From assembly GCF_000826105.1 (NCBI RefSeq), contig NZ_CCYK01000007.1, positions 186,001-250,000 on the forward strand: a DNA stretch of 64,000 nt. Direction: 5' to 3'. Below are positions 40,401 to 47,593 of this stretch, one piece after another (the first letter of the stretch is position 1; each line of letters starts with the position of its first letter). The DNA comes from Pseudomonas massiliensis. GTDB taxonomy: Bacteria > Pseudomonadota > Gammaproteobacteria > Pseudomonadales > Pseudomonadaceae. The position numbers were made by a program, and so were the translations under genes. Under the pieces are notes generated by a model, which was given only the letters and a program-made list of their open reading frames with translations, did not search any database and was not told where the DNA came from.

Positions 40401-43071
40401 CCAGGCCGCTGAAGCCCAGTGCGGAGAGGTCGATCCTGTCTACGCTGACGTCGAAGTCAGTGATCAGGTCCGTGGCGCTGGTGGTGTCGGTGCGGTAGCT
40501 GTCCAGCACCGCCGTGTAACGGAACACGTCCGCGCCCGCGCCACCGGTAAGCTTGTCCGCGCCAGAGCCGCCTACCAACAGGTCGTTGCCGCCGCCGGCG
40601 TTGATCGTATCGTTGCCGTCGAGGCCGAGGAGTTGCTCGATGGCATCGGTACCCGTGAGCGTGTCCTTGCCGGAGGTGCCGTTGTACACGCCATTGTTTT
40701 CCGGCACGTCCTGTACCGCGAGGTTGAAGGTGTCGCTGACCGTGCCGCCCTTGCCGTCGTCGGCGGTGACCACCACGTCGAAGCTACCAGCGGCGCTGCT
40801 GTCTGGCGTACCGCTGAAGGTACGGGTAGCGGGGTCGAAGGTCAGCCAGCTGGGCAGGGCACTGCCGTCGGCCATCCTGGCCGAATAGCCAAGGGTATCG
40901 TTGTCGGCATCGCTGAAGCTGGTTTCAGGCACAACATAGAAGAAGGGCGTGTTTTCGCTGGCACTTTTATCGGCCAGGGGAAGGGCCACAACGGGCGCAT
41001 GGTTCACAGGAGTCACCGTACTAAAGACAAAATTCCCGGCGGTCAGGCTGGTAGTGTAGTTGCCGTTCAAGGCGATTTCGAAGCGGTTGCCGGAGGCATC
41101 CGGCTCGAGCGATTTGATATAGGTCTTGGTTCCCGCGCTGTTGAGGGTCAGGTATACGGTGCCGTTGCGACCATCGCCCAGACCAGTGATACCCAGCTCG
41201 GAGAGGTCGATCTTGTCGCTGGCCACGTCGAAGTCTGTGATCAGGTCCGTCACCGTGGCGCCACCGGTGTTGTAGTTGCGGTAGCTGTCCAGGCGGCTGG
41301 CGTACACGAAGGTATCGGCGCCCGCGCCGCCGGTCAGGGTGTCGGCCTCGGCGCCACCGTTGATCAGGTCATTTCCGCCGCCGCCGTTGAGCGTGTCTTC
41401 ACCGGCCAGGCCGTTGAGGGTATCGGTGCCGCTGGTACCGGTGAGGGTGTCGCTGCCACTGGTGCCGTCCAGCACCCGCTGGAACACGAAGTTGCTCGCC
41501 GTCAGGGTGTTCGCCAGGTTGCCCTCGAGCACCAGCTCGAAGCGGTTGCCGCTGGCGTCGGCTTCATAGCTCTTGATGTAGGTGCGATTGGTGCTGCTGT
41601 TGTATTGCACCAGCAGGGTGCCGTTGTTGCCGTCGCCCAAGCCACTGAAGCCCAGGTCCGCAAGGTCGATCTTGTCGGTGGCCACGTCGAAGTCGGTAAT
41701 GAGGTCGCTGGCCGAGGCACTGGTGGTGCGGTAACTGTCGGTCAGGGCCGTGAAGCGGAAGGTGTCGGCACCGGCGCCGCCGGTCAGCTTGTCTACCCCG
41801 GCGCCACCTATCAGGATGTCGTCGCCTGCTCCTGCATTGATCACGTCCTTGCCGGCACCGGCCAGGAGCAATTCGTTGCTGGCCGTGCCATTGAGGGTGT
41901 CTGCCCCACTGGTGCCTTCGATCGTGTAGGTAGGCAGGGTGCCGCCTACGTAGCTGCCGTCGCCGTAGGTCAGGGTGGCGCCCTTGGTGGTGTTGGTGAT
42001 GTCATTGCCCACGATGACGTTGCGGTCAGTGCCGTCCTCGTCACGCTCGGCCACGCCATAGGTGGAGTTGGCGCCGCCGGTGATGGTGTTGTCGATGATC
42101 TGGTTGTCGCTGCCAGGGAAGAACTTGCCGGAAACACCAGTGGTGTCGTCGTAGCTCTGGATGACCACTTCCGGCACCGGCGCATTGAGCCCATTGTTCG
42201 TCAGGGTGTTGCCGGTCACGGTCACGCCGGTGCTGCCGTAGATACGCACGCCTGCGCCGCCGTTGTCATGAATGTCTACGCCGCTGACGGTGACATCGCT
42301 GGAGAGCTTGACCAGCACGCCCTCGGCGCCGTTGTCGTAGACGCTGCCGCCTTCGATAGTGATGTCGTAGGGCGAGGGAATGTCCTCACTGCCGCGTTGC
42401 ACCACGATGCCGTTGCCACCATTGCCGTAGGCCACGTTGCCGGTCATGGTGAAGTCGTTCGTACTGGTGACGATGTTGAACCCGTGGCGGTCGTTGTCAT
42501 AGGCCACGTTGTTCACATACTTGGTGTCGATCATGTAGTCCGCCACGAAGCCGTCCAGGCCGTTGCCGTGGGAGACACAGTTCTCGATCAGCATGTTGAT
42601 GGTCTGCTCGTGCGGGTCGAAGCCATACCCTGAGCAGTTCATGATTTCCACCCCGCTGAGGGTGACATTGCTGTCGTGACCGTCCTGGCCTGGAATATAG
42701 CCATTGAACCAGCCGTCGATCTTGCCGGTGGTATTGTCGCGGTTACCGTCGATGGTCAGGTTGCTCAGGCCGAAGTCATGGGTTTCCTCGCCATAGGCCG
42801 AGCGGATCACGCCGGTGATCTTGGTATCGCTGCCATCGGCCACCTTGACCGTGGTCTTGCCCGCGCCTTCGCCTTCCATGTACACGTTGCTCTTGAGCAT
42901 CAGGCAACCGTCGGAAGGCTCTTCCCCAGCCGAAACGATGTAGGTGCCGCTAGGCACGAATACAGTGCCGCCGCCCGCGGCAGCCGCGGCGTCGATAGCC
43001 GCTTGCATGGCCGCGGTATCGTCCGTGACTCCGTCGCCGACAGCGCCAAAATCCTTTACATTGAAAATCAT
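37450..43071 (-). CDS. Secreted bifunctional mannuronan C5-epimerase / alginate O-acetylesterase (PsmE-like)
   Basis: 1873 aa, no classical signal peptide. Residues 1-385 are an AlgE-type epimerase (A) module; catalytic Tyr149, Asp152, His154 (in YGFDPHEQ) and Asp178 align exactly with AlgE4 numbering. RTX-type R modules follow at 386-531, 532-685, 795-944 and 1050-1205, with two Ig/cadherin-like (He-PIG) domains interleaved at 690-788 and 948-1047. Residues 1210-1465 form an SGNH/SASA-type esterase: GQSN with Ser1220, WGQGE at 1325-1329 and DVWH at 1438-1441. A final RTX block (1486-1800) carries the type I secretion signal. P. syringae PsmE combines epimerase and acetylhydrolase in this way; the function here is by that analogy. 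No secretion or alg genes are adjacent. GGAG precedes the ATG. Confidence 0.88.
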   Translation of the reverse strand: MIFNVKDFGAVGDGVTDDTAAMQAAIDAAAAAGGGTVFVPSGTYIVSAGEEPSDGCLMLKSNVYMEGEGAGKTTVKVADGSDTKITGVIRSAYGEETHDFGLSNLTIDGNRDNTTGKIDGWFNGYIPGQDGHDSNVTLSGVEIMNCSGYGFDPHEQTINMLIENCVSHGNGLDGFVADYMIDTKYVNNVAYDNDRHGFNIVTSTNDFTMTGNVAYGNGGNGIVVQRGSEDIPSPYDITIEGGSVYDNGAEGVLVKLSSDVTVSGVDIHDNGGAGVRIYGSTGVTVTGNTLTNNGLNAPVPEVVIQSYDDTTGVSGKFFPGSDNQIIDNTITGGANSTYGVAERDEDGTDRNVIVGNDITNTTKGATLTYGDGSYVGGTLPTYTIEGTSGADTLNGTASNELLLAGAGKDVINAGAGDDILIGGAGVDKLTGGAGADTFRFTALTDSYRTTSASASDLITDFDVATDKIDLADLGFSGLGDGNNGTLLVQYNSSTNRTYIKSYEADASGNRFELVLEGNLANTLTASNFVFQRVLDGTSGSDTLTGTSGTDTLNGLAGEDTLNGGGGNDLINGGAEADTLTGGAGADTFVYASRLDSYRNYNTGGATVTDLITDFDVASDKIDLSELGITGLGDGRNGTVYLTLNSAGTKTYIKSLEPDASGNRFEIALNGNYTTSLTAGNFVFSTVTPVNHAPVVALPLADKSASENTPFFYVVPETSFSDADNDTLGYSARMADGSALPSWLTFDPATRTFSGTPDSSAAGSFDVVVTADDGKGGTVSDTFNLAVQDVPENNGVYNGTSGKDTLTGTDAIEQLLGLDGNDTINAGGGNDLLVGGSGADKLTGGAGADVFRYTAVLDSYRTDTTSATDLITDFDVSVDRIDLSALGFSGLGTGYGGTLNISYNASTNRTYIKDRDADANGNRFELALQGNYLNTLTAANFVFASETPPVNHAPVVTDPLLDSTATENTPYSYTLSRSAFTDADNEALTYTATLQDGSPLPAWLTFDPSTLTFSGVPDDLAAGTYNFLVTATDPRGASASDVFALTVANAPPVTLTGTDASETLAGTEHDDLILGLDGADVLKGNGGHDVLDGGAGRDTLTGGAGADSFRYSALSDSYRDYDTGGVTATDTITDFTVGVDKIDVSALGFLGLGSGENHTLYITTNSDGTKTYIKSAEADDQGNRFEIALQGNYADTLTADDFVFAERAQQDILFLPTLGQSNARLLRMTEDDDQSGITEMVNDLAKYTDYDVRSQFTDADGNGIDVAVGGSTVCGLSTGTAEELRLSWWLTDTDQPGPALLRAVSLLQEQLASLKAIDNVTMGIVWGQGEEAAQEIARAADPAAQAELYKASTLKVFDYLHEQLGDFKVYMMETGHYDADAARVRGYDEAKIASIQQGVVAVRAVQEAIAAERADVDLAVDYTDLPLREEADPVTYPDDVWHLHEESAEIVGQRLADYIADDLGYQGDATDNRTAEDVYDEVASQKGGYILGTDQDDTLVGSAYDDTLDGDLGADTLNGGDGKDVYIVDNPNDVVIETNDAATQIDTVEASVSWTLGANVEYLVLTGYSAIDGTGNALRNFITGNDAANVLDGKEGADSMTGGNGSDTYYVDNIDDTVVEKDSDSTIGGTDTIYSSLASYTLASNVENMVINTDGAANAIGNGLDNILYAGSGDNLLDGRAGVDTASYVYSLAGVTLALNTSAQQDTLGSGLDTLKYIENVTGSQFADNLTGSSAANVINGGAGNDVLVGGGGDDTLIGGVGTDSLTGGTGADTYQFAALSDLGLGDLRDLILGFKTSEGDKIDLTGLDADISTPDAKEQFTFIGTQAFDSTNAAGQLRFENGILYGSVNADASAEFEIQLVGVKELHQSDFTA

Positions 43072-43441
43072 GAGGTTGCTCCGGTCCTGGGAAGGAATAA
43101 GGCGGCGATGCCAAGAAGTCAGCGCCTAGTGCCGAAGTTGTATGACACAGTTCGCAGAAATCGATCCTTCCTTCCATCGACAGGCGTCAATCCATCCACT
43201 TAACAGGGTGAATCCGTCATTTTTACGTCGAAGAAGGTGCGCCATGCCCCTGTAAGCGCTCTGTTACGAGGCGTATCGTCAAAAAAACAATAGCTTGCTG
43301 ATTATTTTTTGGCGTTTGTGTCGGCGGTGCGGAGAGGACAACAGCTTGGCTGGGAGTGGCTCGAATGAGCGCCAATGCCTGAGGGAGAGCCTTCGCTCGC
43401 TTCGCAGGCTCCCGTAATCGGGAGCCTGGATTACCCGGGGG
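43072..43441. other. Intergenic region upstream of the epimerase
   Basis: 370 bases between the epimerase start and the SulP stop. It is AT-richer around 43260-43320 (AAAAAAACAATAGC and ATTATTTTTTGG), a plausible promoter and upstream element for the minus-strand epimerase, and contains the inverted repeat AGGCTCCC-GTAATC-GGGAGCCT at 43409-43430 with no T-tract, likely the 3' structure following the SulP gene in the other sense. No gene was found. Confidence 0.4.
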
Positions 43442-44884
43442 TCAGGAAGCGCTGACGCCGGCTCGATTTAGCAGAGCGTCGCAACGCGGAGAGAGGTTTG
43501 TCAGAGACATGTCGCGGCCTTGGCTGCGATAGCGGGTCAACAGTGCTTCAAGGGCGGCGATGCCTGAGTGGTCCGCCACTCTGAGGTCCGTGCAGTCGAC
43601 CAGCACGCTCATGGGGTCGGATGCAGGCTCGAACAGCGCCTGGAACTGTGTGGTGGATGCGAAGAAGAGCGTGCCATGCACGCGATAGCGGCGCTGGCCT
43701 CCTTCATCGACAAATTCACCCCGAATCTCATGGGCATGCTGCCAGGCGAAACTCAGGGCAGCGATGATCACACCACAGAGCACCGCCGTCGCCAGGTCGG
43801 TGAACACCGTGATCAAGGTCACAGCGACCACCACCAGCGCATCCTGCCGCGGAATCTTGCCCAGTACGCGCAACGAGCCCCAGGCAAAGGTTTGCTGAGC
43901 AACCACGAACATCACTCCCACCAACGCAGCCAAGGGAATGCGCTCGATCCAGGGCGACAGGAACAGGATGAACATCAGCATCATGATGCCGCTGACCACC
44001 CCAGACAGTCGGCCACGGCCACCAGAAGACAGGTTGATCATGGTCTGGCCGATCATGGCGCAGCCACCCATCCCGCCAAACAGGCCGGACGTCAGATTGG
44101 CCACGCCCAGGGCCACACACTCGCGGTTTGGCTGGCCGCGGGTTTCGGTGATTTCATCTGTCAGGTTCAGCGTGAGCAAGGTTTCCAACAGGCCGACCGA
44201 GGCCATCAGTACCGCGTAGGGTAAGATGATGCGCAGGGTTTCCAGGGTCCAGGGCACCTGAGGTAGTTGCCACTGCGGTAGGCCGCCGGCGATGTGGGCC
44301 ATGTCGCCAAGGGTTCGCGTCGGTAGCTCCAGCGCGTAGGCCAGCACCCCAACCCCCAGGATGGCCACCAGGGCGGGAGGTACCGCCCGGGTGAGGCGTG
44401 GTAGCAGCCAGACGATCACCATGGTCAGGCCCACCAGCCCCAGCATCACCCATAGCGCAGTACCTTGCAGCCAATGCTCGCCTTTCTTGAAGTGTTCCAG
44501 CTGGGCCAGGGCGATGACGATGGCCAGCCCGTTGACGAAGCCGAGCATGACCGGGTGCGGCACCATGCGGATCAGTTTGCCCAGGCGCAGCGCGCCGAAC
44601 ACCATCATCAGCAGGCCGCCCAGCACCACTGTGGCCAGCAGATACTGCACGCCGTGCTGCACCACCAAGGCCACGATCACCACCGCCATGGAGCCGGCGG
44701 CCCCGGAAATCATGCCGGGACGCCCACCGAACAAGGCGGTGATGGTGCAAATGAAGAAGGCGCCGTAGAGGCCCATCAATGGATTAAGGTGCGCCACCAG
44801 GGCGAAAGCGATGCATTCGGGCACCAGGGCGAAGGCCGTGGTGAGCCCGGCGAGGGCATCGCGGCGGAGAGTGGTAAACGTCAT
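43442..44884 (-). CDS. SulP family anion transporter with STAS domain
   Basis: 480 aa. Ten to twelve membrane segments, the SulP N-terminus (DALAGLTTAFALVPECIAFALVA) with the substrate-binding TM1 and TM3 region, and a C-terminal STAS domain (about 385-470: VLVDCTDLRVADHSGIAALEALL). Bacterial members carry sulfate, bicarbonate or dicarboxylates; the substrate is not evident. Separated from udh upstream by a terminator, so probably an independent unit. Confidence 0.88.
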   Translation of the reverse strand: MTFTTLRRDALAGLTTAFALVPECIAFALVAHLNPLMGLYGAFFICTITALFGGRPGMISGAAGSMAVVIVALVVQHGVQYLLATVVLGGLLMMVFGALRLGKLIRMVPHPVMLGFVNGLAIVIALAQLEHFKKGEHWLQGTALWVMLGLVGLTMVIVWLLPRLTRAVPPALVAILGVGVLAYALELPTRTLGDMAHIAGGLPQWQLPQVPWTLETLRIILPYAVLMASVGLLETLLTLNLTDEITETRGQPNRECVALGVANLTSGLFGGMGGCAMIGQTMINLSSGGRGRLSGVVSGIMMLMFILFLSPWIERIPLAALVGVMFVVAQQTFAWGSLRVLGKIPRQDALVVVAVTLITVFTDLATAVLCGVIIAALSFAWQHAHEIRGEFVDEGGQRRYRVHGTLFFASTTQFQALFEPASDPMSVLVDCTDLRVADHSGIAALEALLTRYRSQGRDMSLTNLSPRCDALLNRAGVSAS

Positions 44885-44907
44885 AAAACCTCAGGCACTG
44901 GAAACAC

Positions 44908-44954
44908 AAAGCCCCGGCACGCCGCTGGGGTGGCAGCGACGGGTCGGGGCTTTT
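44908..44954 (-). terminator. Terminator of udh
   Basis: AAAGCCCCG (44908-44916) and CGGGGCTTTT (44945-44954) flank a structured loop; on the minus strand the stem is followed by TTTGTGTTT. It lies between the stop of udh and the SulP start. Confidence 0.65.
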
Positions 44955-45002
44955 ATTGGAATGCGGGCAATATAAGGAATGACGCCTGCCTTGACCAGCG
45001 GC

Positions 45003-45830
45003 TCAGCCTTCGAAGGGGCCGGCGGCGACGAAGGCTCCGCCCTGGTAGTGCCGCACGGGGTCATCCGCGGCCAGCGGTGGCAGTGCCTCGATGGTGGCGC
45101 GCCAGGGTTCCGAGCTGTCCTTGGGGGCATAGCCGAGGTGGGCGGCGTAGCGGTTGTCCCACCACAGGTTTCGATTCGCCGAGGCGCCATAGACGATGGT
45201 ATGGCCGACCTGTTCAGTGAACAGGCCGCGTTCTACCAGTTGCACCAGGTCGTCGTAGCTGAGCCAGGTGTCGAGCATGCGAACGTTCTGGGGTTCGGGA
45301 AAGGACGAGCCTATGCGGATGCTTACCGTCTCGATGCCGTAGCGATCGTAATAGAAGGTGGCCATGTCTTCGCCGAATGCCTTGGACAAACCGTAGTAGC
45401 TGTCCGGGCGAGGTGGGCTGAGGCCGTCGAGGCGGTCGCTCTGGCGATAGAAACCGATCACATGGTTGGAACTGGCGAAGATCACGCGTTTCACCCCGTG
45501 ACGGCGGGCGGCTTCGTAAAGGTGGAAGACGCCGCAGATGTTCGCCCCCAGGATGGTTTCGAACGCATGCTCGGTGGAGACCCCGCCAAAATGGAGAATG
45601 GCATCGCAGCCTTCGACCAGCCGGTCCACTCCCGCCTTGTCCGCCAGGTCGCAGGTAACCACTTCTTCGAAGCTTCCCTCGGCGGGAGCCATCTCGCTGA
45701 TGTCAGACAGCCGCACCTGACGGGCGAAAGGGCGAACGCGGGGACGGAGCACTTGGCCAAGCCCTCCGGCGGCTCCTGTCAAGAGGATGCGGTTGAAGGG
45801 TTGCCTTTCTATTGCGTCGAATTCCGCCAT
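45003..45830 (-). CDS. udh: Uronate dehydrogenase
   Basis: 275 aa from the ATG at 45830 (MAEFDAIERQPFNRILLTGAAGGLG); the longer open frame upstream is not protein-like. Extended SDR fold with NAD site TGAAGGLG (18-25), Ser121 region and the catalytic YGLSK (Tyr146, Lys150). Length and sequence match Udh of P. syringae and P. putida, which oxidises glucuronate and galacturonate to aldarolactones with NAD. It is divergent from an ExuT transporter across a 296-base control region, so uptake and oxidation are likely coordinated. Confidence 0.9.
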   Translation of the reverse strand: MAEFDAIERQPFNRILLTGAAGGLGQVLRPRVRPFARQVRLSDISEMAPAEGSFEEVVTCDLADKAGVDRLVEGCDAILHFGGVSTEHAFETILGANICGVFHLYEAARRHGVKRVIFASSNHVIGFYRQSDRLDGLSPPRPDSYYGLSKAFGEDMATFYYDRYGIETVSIRIGSSFPEPQNVRMLDTWLSYDDLVQLVERGLFTEQVGHTIVYGASANRNLWWDNRYAAHLGYAPKDSSEPWRATIEALPPLAADDPVRHYQGGAFVAAGPFEG

Positions 45831-45868
45831 GAGCTGCCACTCTCGGGTTGTTATTTTTTTGCGGTAGG

Positions 45869-45879
45869 TTGTCGTACAA
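45869..45879. promoter_or_regulatory. Candidate GntR/FadR-type operator upstream of udh
   Basis: TTGT-CGT-ACAA is a 4-3-4 palindrome of the TTGTnnnACAA class used by FadR-subfamily GntR regulators. It lies 39 bases upstream of the udh start. No regulator gene is present nearby. Confidence 0.45.
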
Positions 45880-46026
45880 GTTCGGCGATTATTTGTCTGG
45901 CGCCTTGCGCTGTCAACGTGAAAGTCAAAATTCACCTATACGAAACCCCTGGAAAGAGGGCTATTTACAGGCCGCGGTCACTAAATGAAATCGTACAGGC
46001 ACGACCCAAAAATCCTCATTCTTTGT

Positions 46027-46055
46027 TTGACACTCCCTAGGCTCGGCTCTATAAA
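46027..46055 (+). promoter_or_regulatory. Consensus sigma-70 promoter of exuT
   Basis: TTGACA (46027-46032), 17-base spacer, TATAAA (46050-46055). Transcription should begin near 46062, leaving a 65-base leader before exuT. Confidence 0.8.
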
Positions 46056-46070
46056 ATGCTGACAAGTACG

Positions 46071-46084
46071 ACGACATATGTCGT
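46071..46084. promoter_or_regulatory. Palindromic operator downstream of the exuT promoter
   Basis: ACGACATATGTCGT is a perfect 14-base palindrome that falls just after the predicted start of transcription, the classical place for a repressor to block a near-consensus promoter. The bound protein is unknown. Confidence 0.6.
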
Positions 46085-46126
46085 TACGCTTTTTCTCGAC
46101 AAAAACAATACAAAGAGTTTCAGCCT

Positions 46127-47428
46127 ATGAAAATCAAAGGCATCCGTTGGTGGATGGTCGGCCTGGTAACGGCCGGGCTCATCGTCAACTACCTGGCCCG
46201 CAACACCCTGTCGGTGGCTGCGCCCACCCTGATGAAAGAACTCACCATCTCTACCGAGCAGTACGCCAATATCGTGGTGGCCTGGCAGCTGTGCTACGCC
46301 TTCATGCAGCCCGTGGCCGGCTACATACTGGATGCCATCGGGACCAAGATGGGCTTCTTCACCTTTGCCTTGGCCTGGTCCGCCGCCTGCGCCGCCGCTG
46401 CCCTGGCAACGGGATGGCAGAGCATGGCCTTCTTGCGTGGGTTGCTGGGCCTGACGGAAGCCGCCGGTTTGCCTGCAGGGGTCAAGGCCACCACTGAATG
46501 GTTCCCCGCCAAGGAACGCTCCGTGGCCATCGGCTGGTTCAACATCGGCTCGTCTATCGGCGCGCTGCTGGCGCCGCCCCTGGTAGTCTGGGCCATCCTG
46601 CAGAGTGGCTGGGAACTGGCATTTTTGATTGTGGGTGGCCTGGGTATCGCCTGGAGCTTCCTCTGGCTGTTGCTCTACAAGCACCCCCGCGATCAGCGCC
46701 GACTCGGTGAGGCCGAGCGCCAGTACATCCTTTCTGGCCAGGAGGCGCACTTCAAGGAGGCCACGCCACAGAAGGGCAGCTGGAAGAAAATCATCGGCAG
46801 CCGCAACTTCTACGCCATCGCTTCGGCCCGCATTCTGTCCGAGCCGGCCTGGCAAACCTTCAATGCGTGGATTCCGCTATACCTGATGACCGAACGGCAC
46901 ATGAACATCAAGGAAATCGCCATGTTCGCCTGGCTGCCGTTCCTGGCCGCGGACCTGGGCTGCGTGCTGGGCGGCTACCTGAGCCCCTTCTTCCACAAGC
47001 ACTGCAGAGTGTCTTTGTTCACCTCGCGCAAGATGGTGCTGCTGTTCGGCGCGTCCTGCATGATCGGCCCGGCCTGCATCGGCCTGGTGGAAAGCCCGTA
47101 TACCGCCATCATGCTGCTGTGTATCGGTGGTTTCGCTCACCAGACCCTTTCCGGCGCGCTCTATTCGATCACTTCGGACTCCTTCGGCAAGAACGAAGTG
47201 GCCACCGCCACCGGCATGGGCGGCATGTTCGGCTACCTGGGTGCCGCGGCCTTCACCATGGTATTCGGCGTATTGGTCACCAAGATTGGCTACAGTCCGC
47301 TGTTCGTGGTGCTGGCGGTGTTCGATATCATCGCCGCCGTGATCGTGTGGACGGTCGCGCGGGAATTGGTCAAGCCGCCCGAGCCCCTGGTCGACGCGGA
47401 TGTCCAGGGTCGCCCCGCCGTGGTCTGA
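46127..47428 (+). CDS. exuT: Hexuronate transporter, ExuT-type MFS (anion:cation symporter)
   Basis: 433 aa with about 12 membrane segments. It resembles E. coli ExuT along its whole length: KIKGIRWWM start, RNTLSVAAPTLM, TTEWFPAKERSVAIGWFN, APPLVVWAI, YKHPRDQ, EPAWQTFNAWIPL and LLCIGGFAHQ. ExuT imports glucuronate and galacturonate with protons. Divergent from udh, the enzyme that oxidises the same sugars. The gene ends at a long inverted repeat (47455-47490). Confidence 0.9.
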   Translation: MKIKGIRWWMVGLVTAGLIVNYLARNTLSVAAPTLMKELTISTEQYANIVVAWQLCYAFMQPVAGYILDAIGTKMGFFTFALAWSAACAAAALATGWQSMAFLRGLLGLTEAAGLPAGVKATTEWFPAKERSVAIGWFNIGSSIGALLAPPLVVWAILQSGWELAFLIVGGLGIAWSFLWLLLYKHPRDQRRLGEAERQYILSGQEAHFKEATPQKGSWKKIIGSRNFYAIASARILSEPAWQTFNAWIPLYLMTERHMNIKEIAMFAWLPFLAADLGCVLGGYLSPFFHKHCRVSLFTSRKMVLLFGASCMIGPACIGLVESPYTAIMLLCIGGFAHQTLSGALYSITSDSFGKNEVATATGMGGMFGYLGAAAFTMVFGVLVTKIGYSPLFVVLAVFDIIAAVIVWTVARELVKPPEPLVDADVQGRPAVV

Positions 47429-47454
47429 TCTGGCGCAGCGCTAGCCCGAACCCA

Positions 47455-47490
47455 GCGGCCGCCGCCATGCCTCGCGCATGGGGCGGCCGC
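47455..47490. other. Strong stem-loop downstream of exuT
   Basis: GCGGCCGCCGCCATGC and GCATGGGGCGGCCGC pair with one bulged base around a 5-base loop. No T-tract follows; likely a 3' mRNA structure separating exuT from the aminotransferase gene. Confidence 0.6.
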
Positions 47491-47593
47491 ATTGCATCTG
47501 GCGCCTTGACCCTTGGCGGCCCCCTGTGGGCTAATCTCCCGGCGATGCGCGGGTCCGCCAGTGGGCCCAGATGAAAACAAGACGAGGTGGAGA

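Noticed and set aside
40219..42633. An 804-codon plus-strand frame opposite the epimerase (and a 563-codon one at 37471-39162).
   Set aside because: Repetitive antisense of RTX and Ig-like modules; no start signal and no plausible protein features.
37450..43071. Dense repeats in this interval as a possible CRISPR or satellite.
   Set aside because: The repetition is explained by RTX nonapeptides and R modules in one long open frame; there are no uniform repeats with unique spacers.
47506..47537. TTGACC and TAATCT before the tyrB-like gene as a promoter.
   Set aside because: The 20-base spacing is outside the range for sigma-70.
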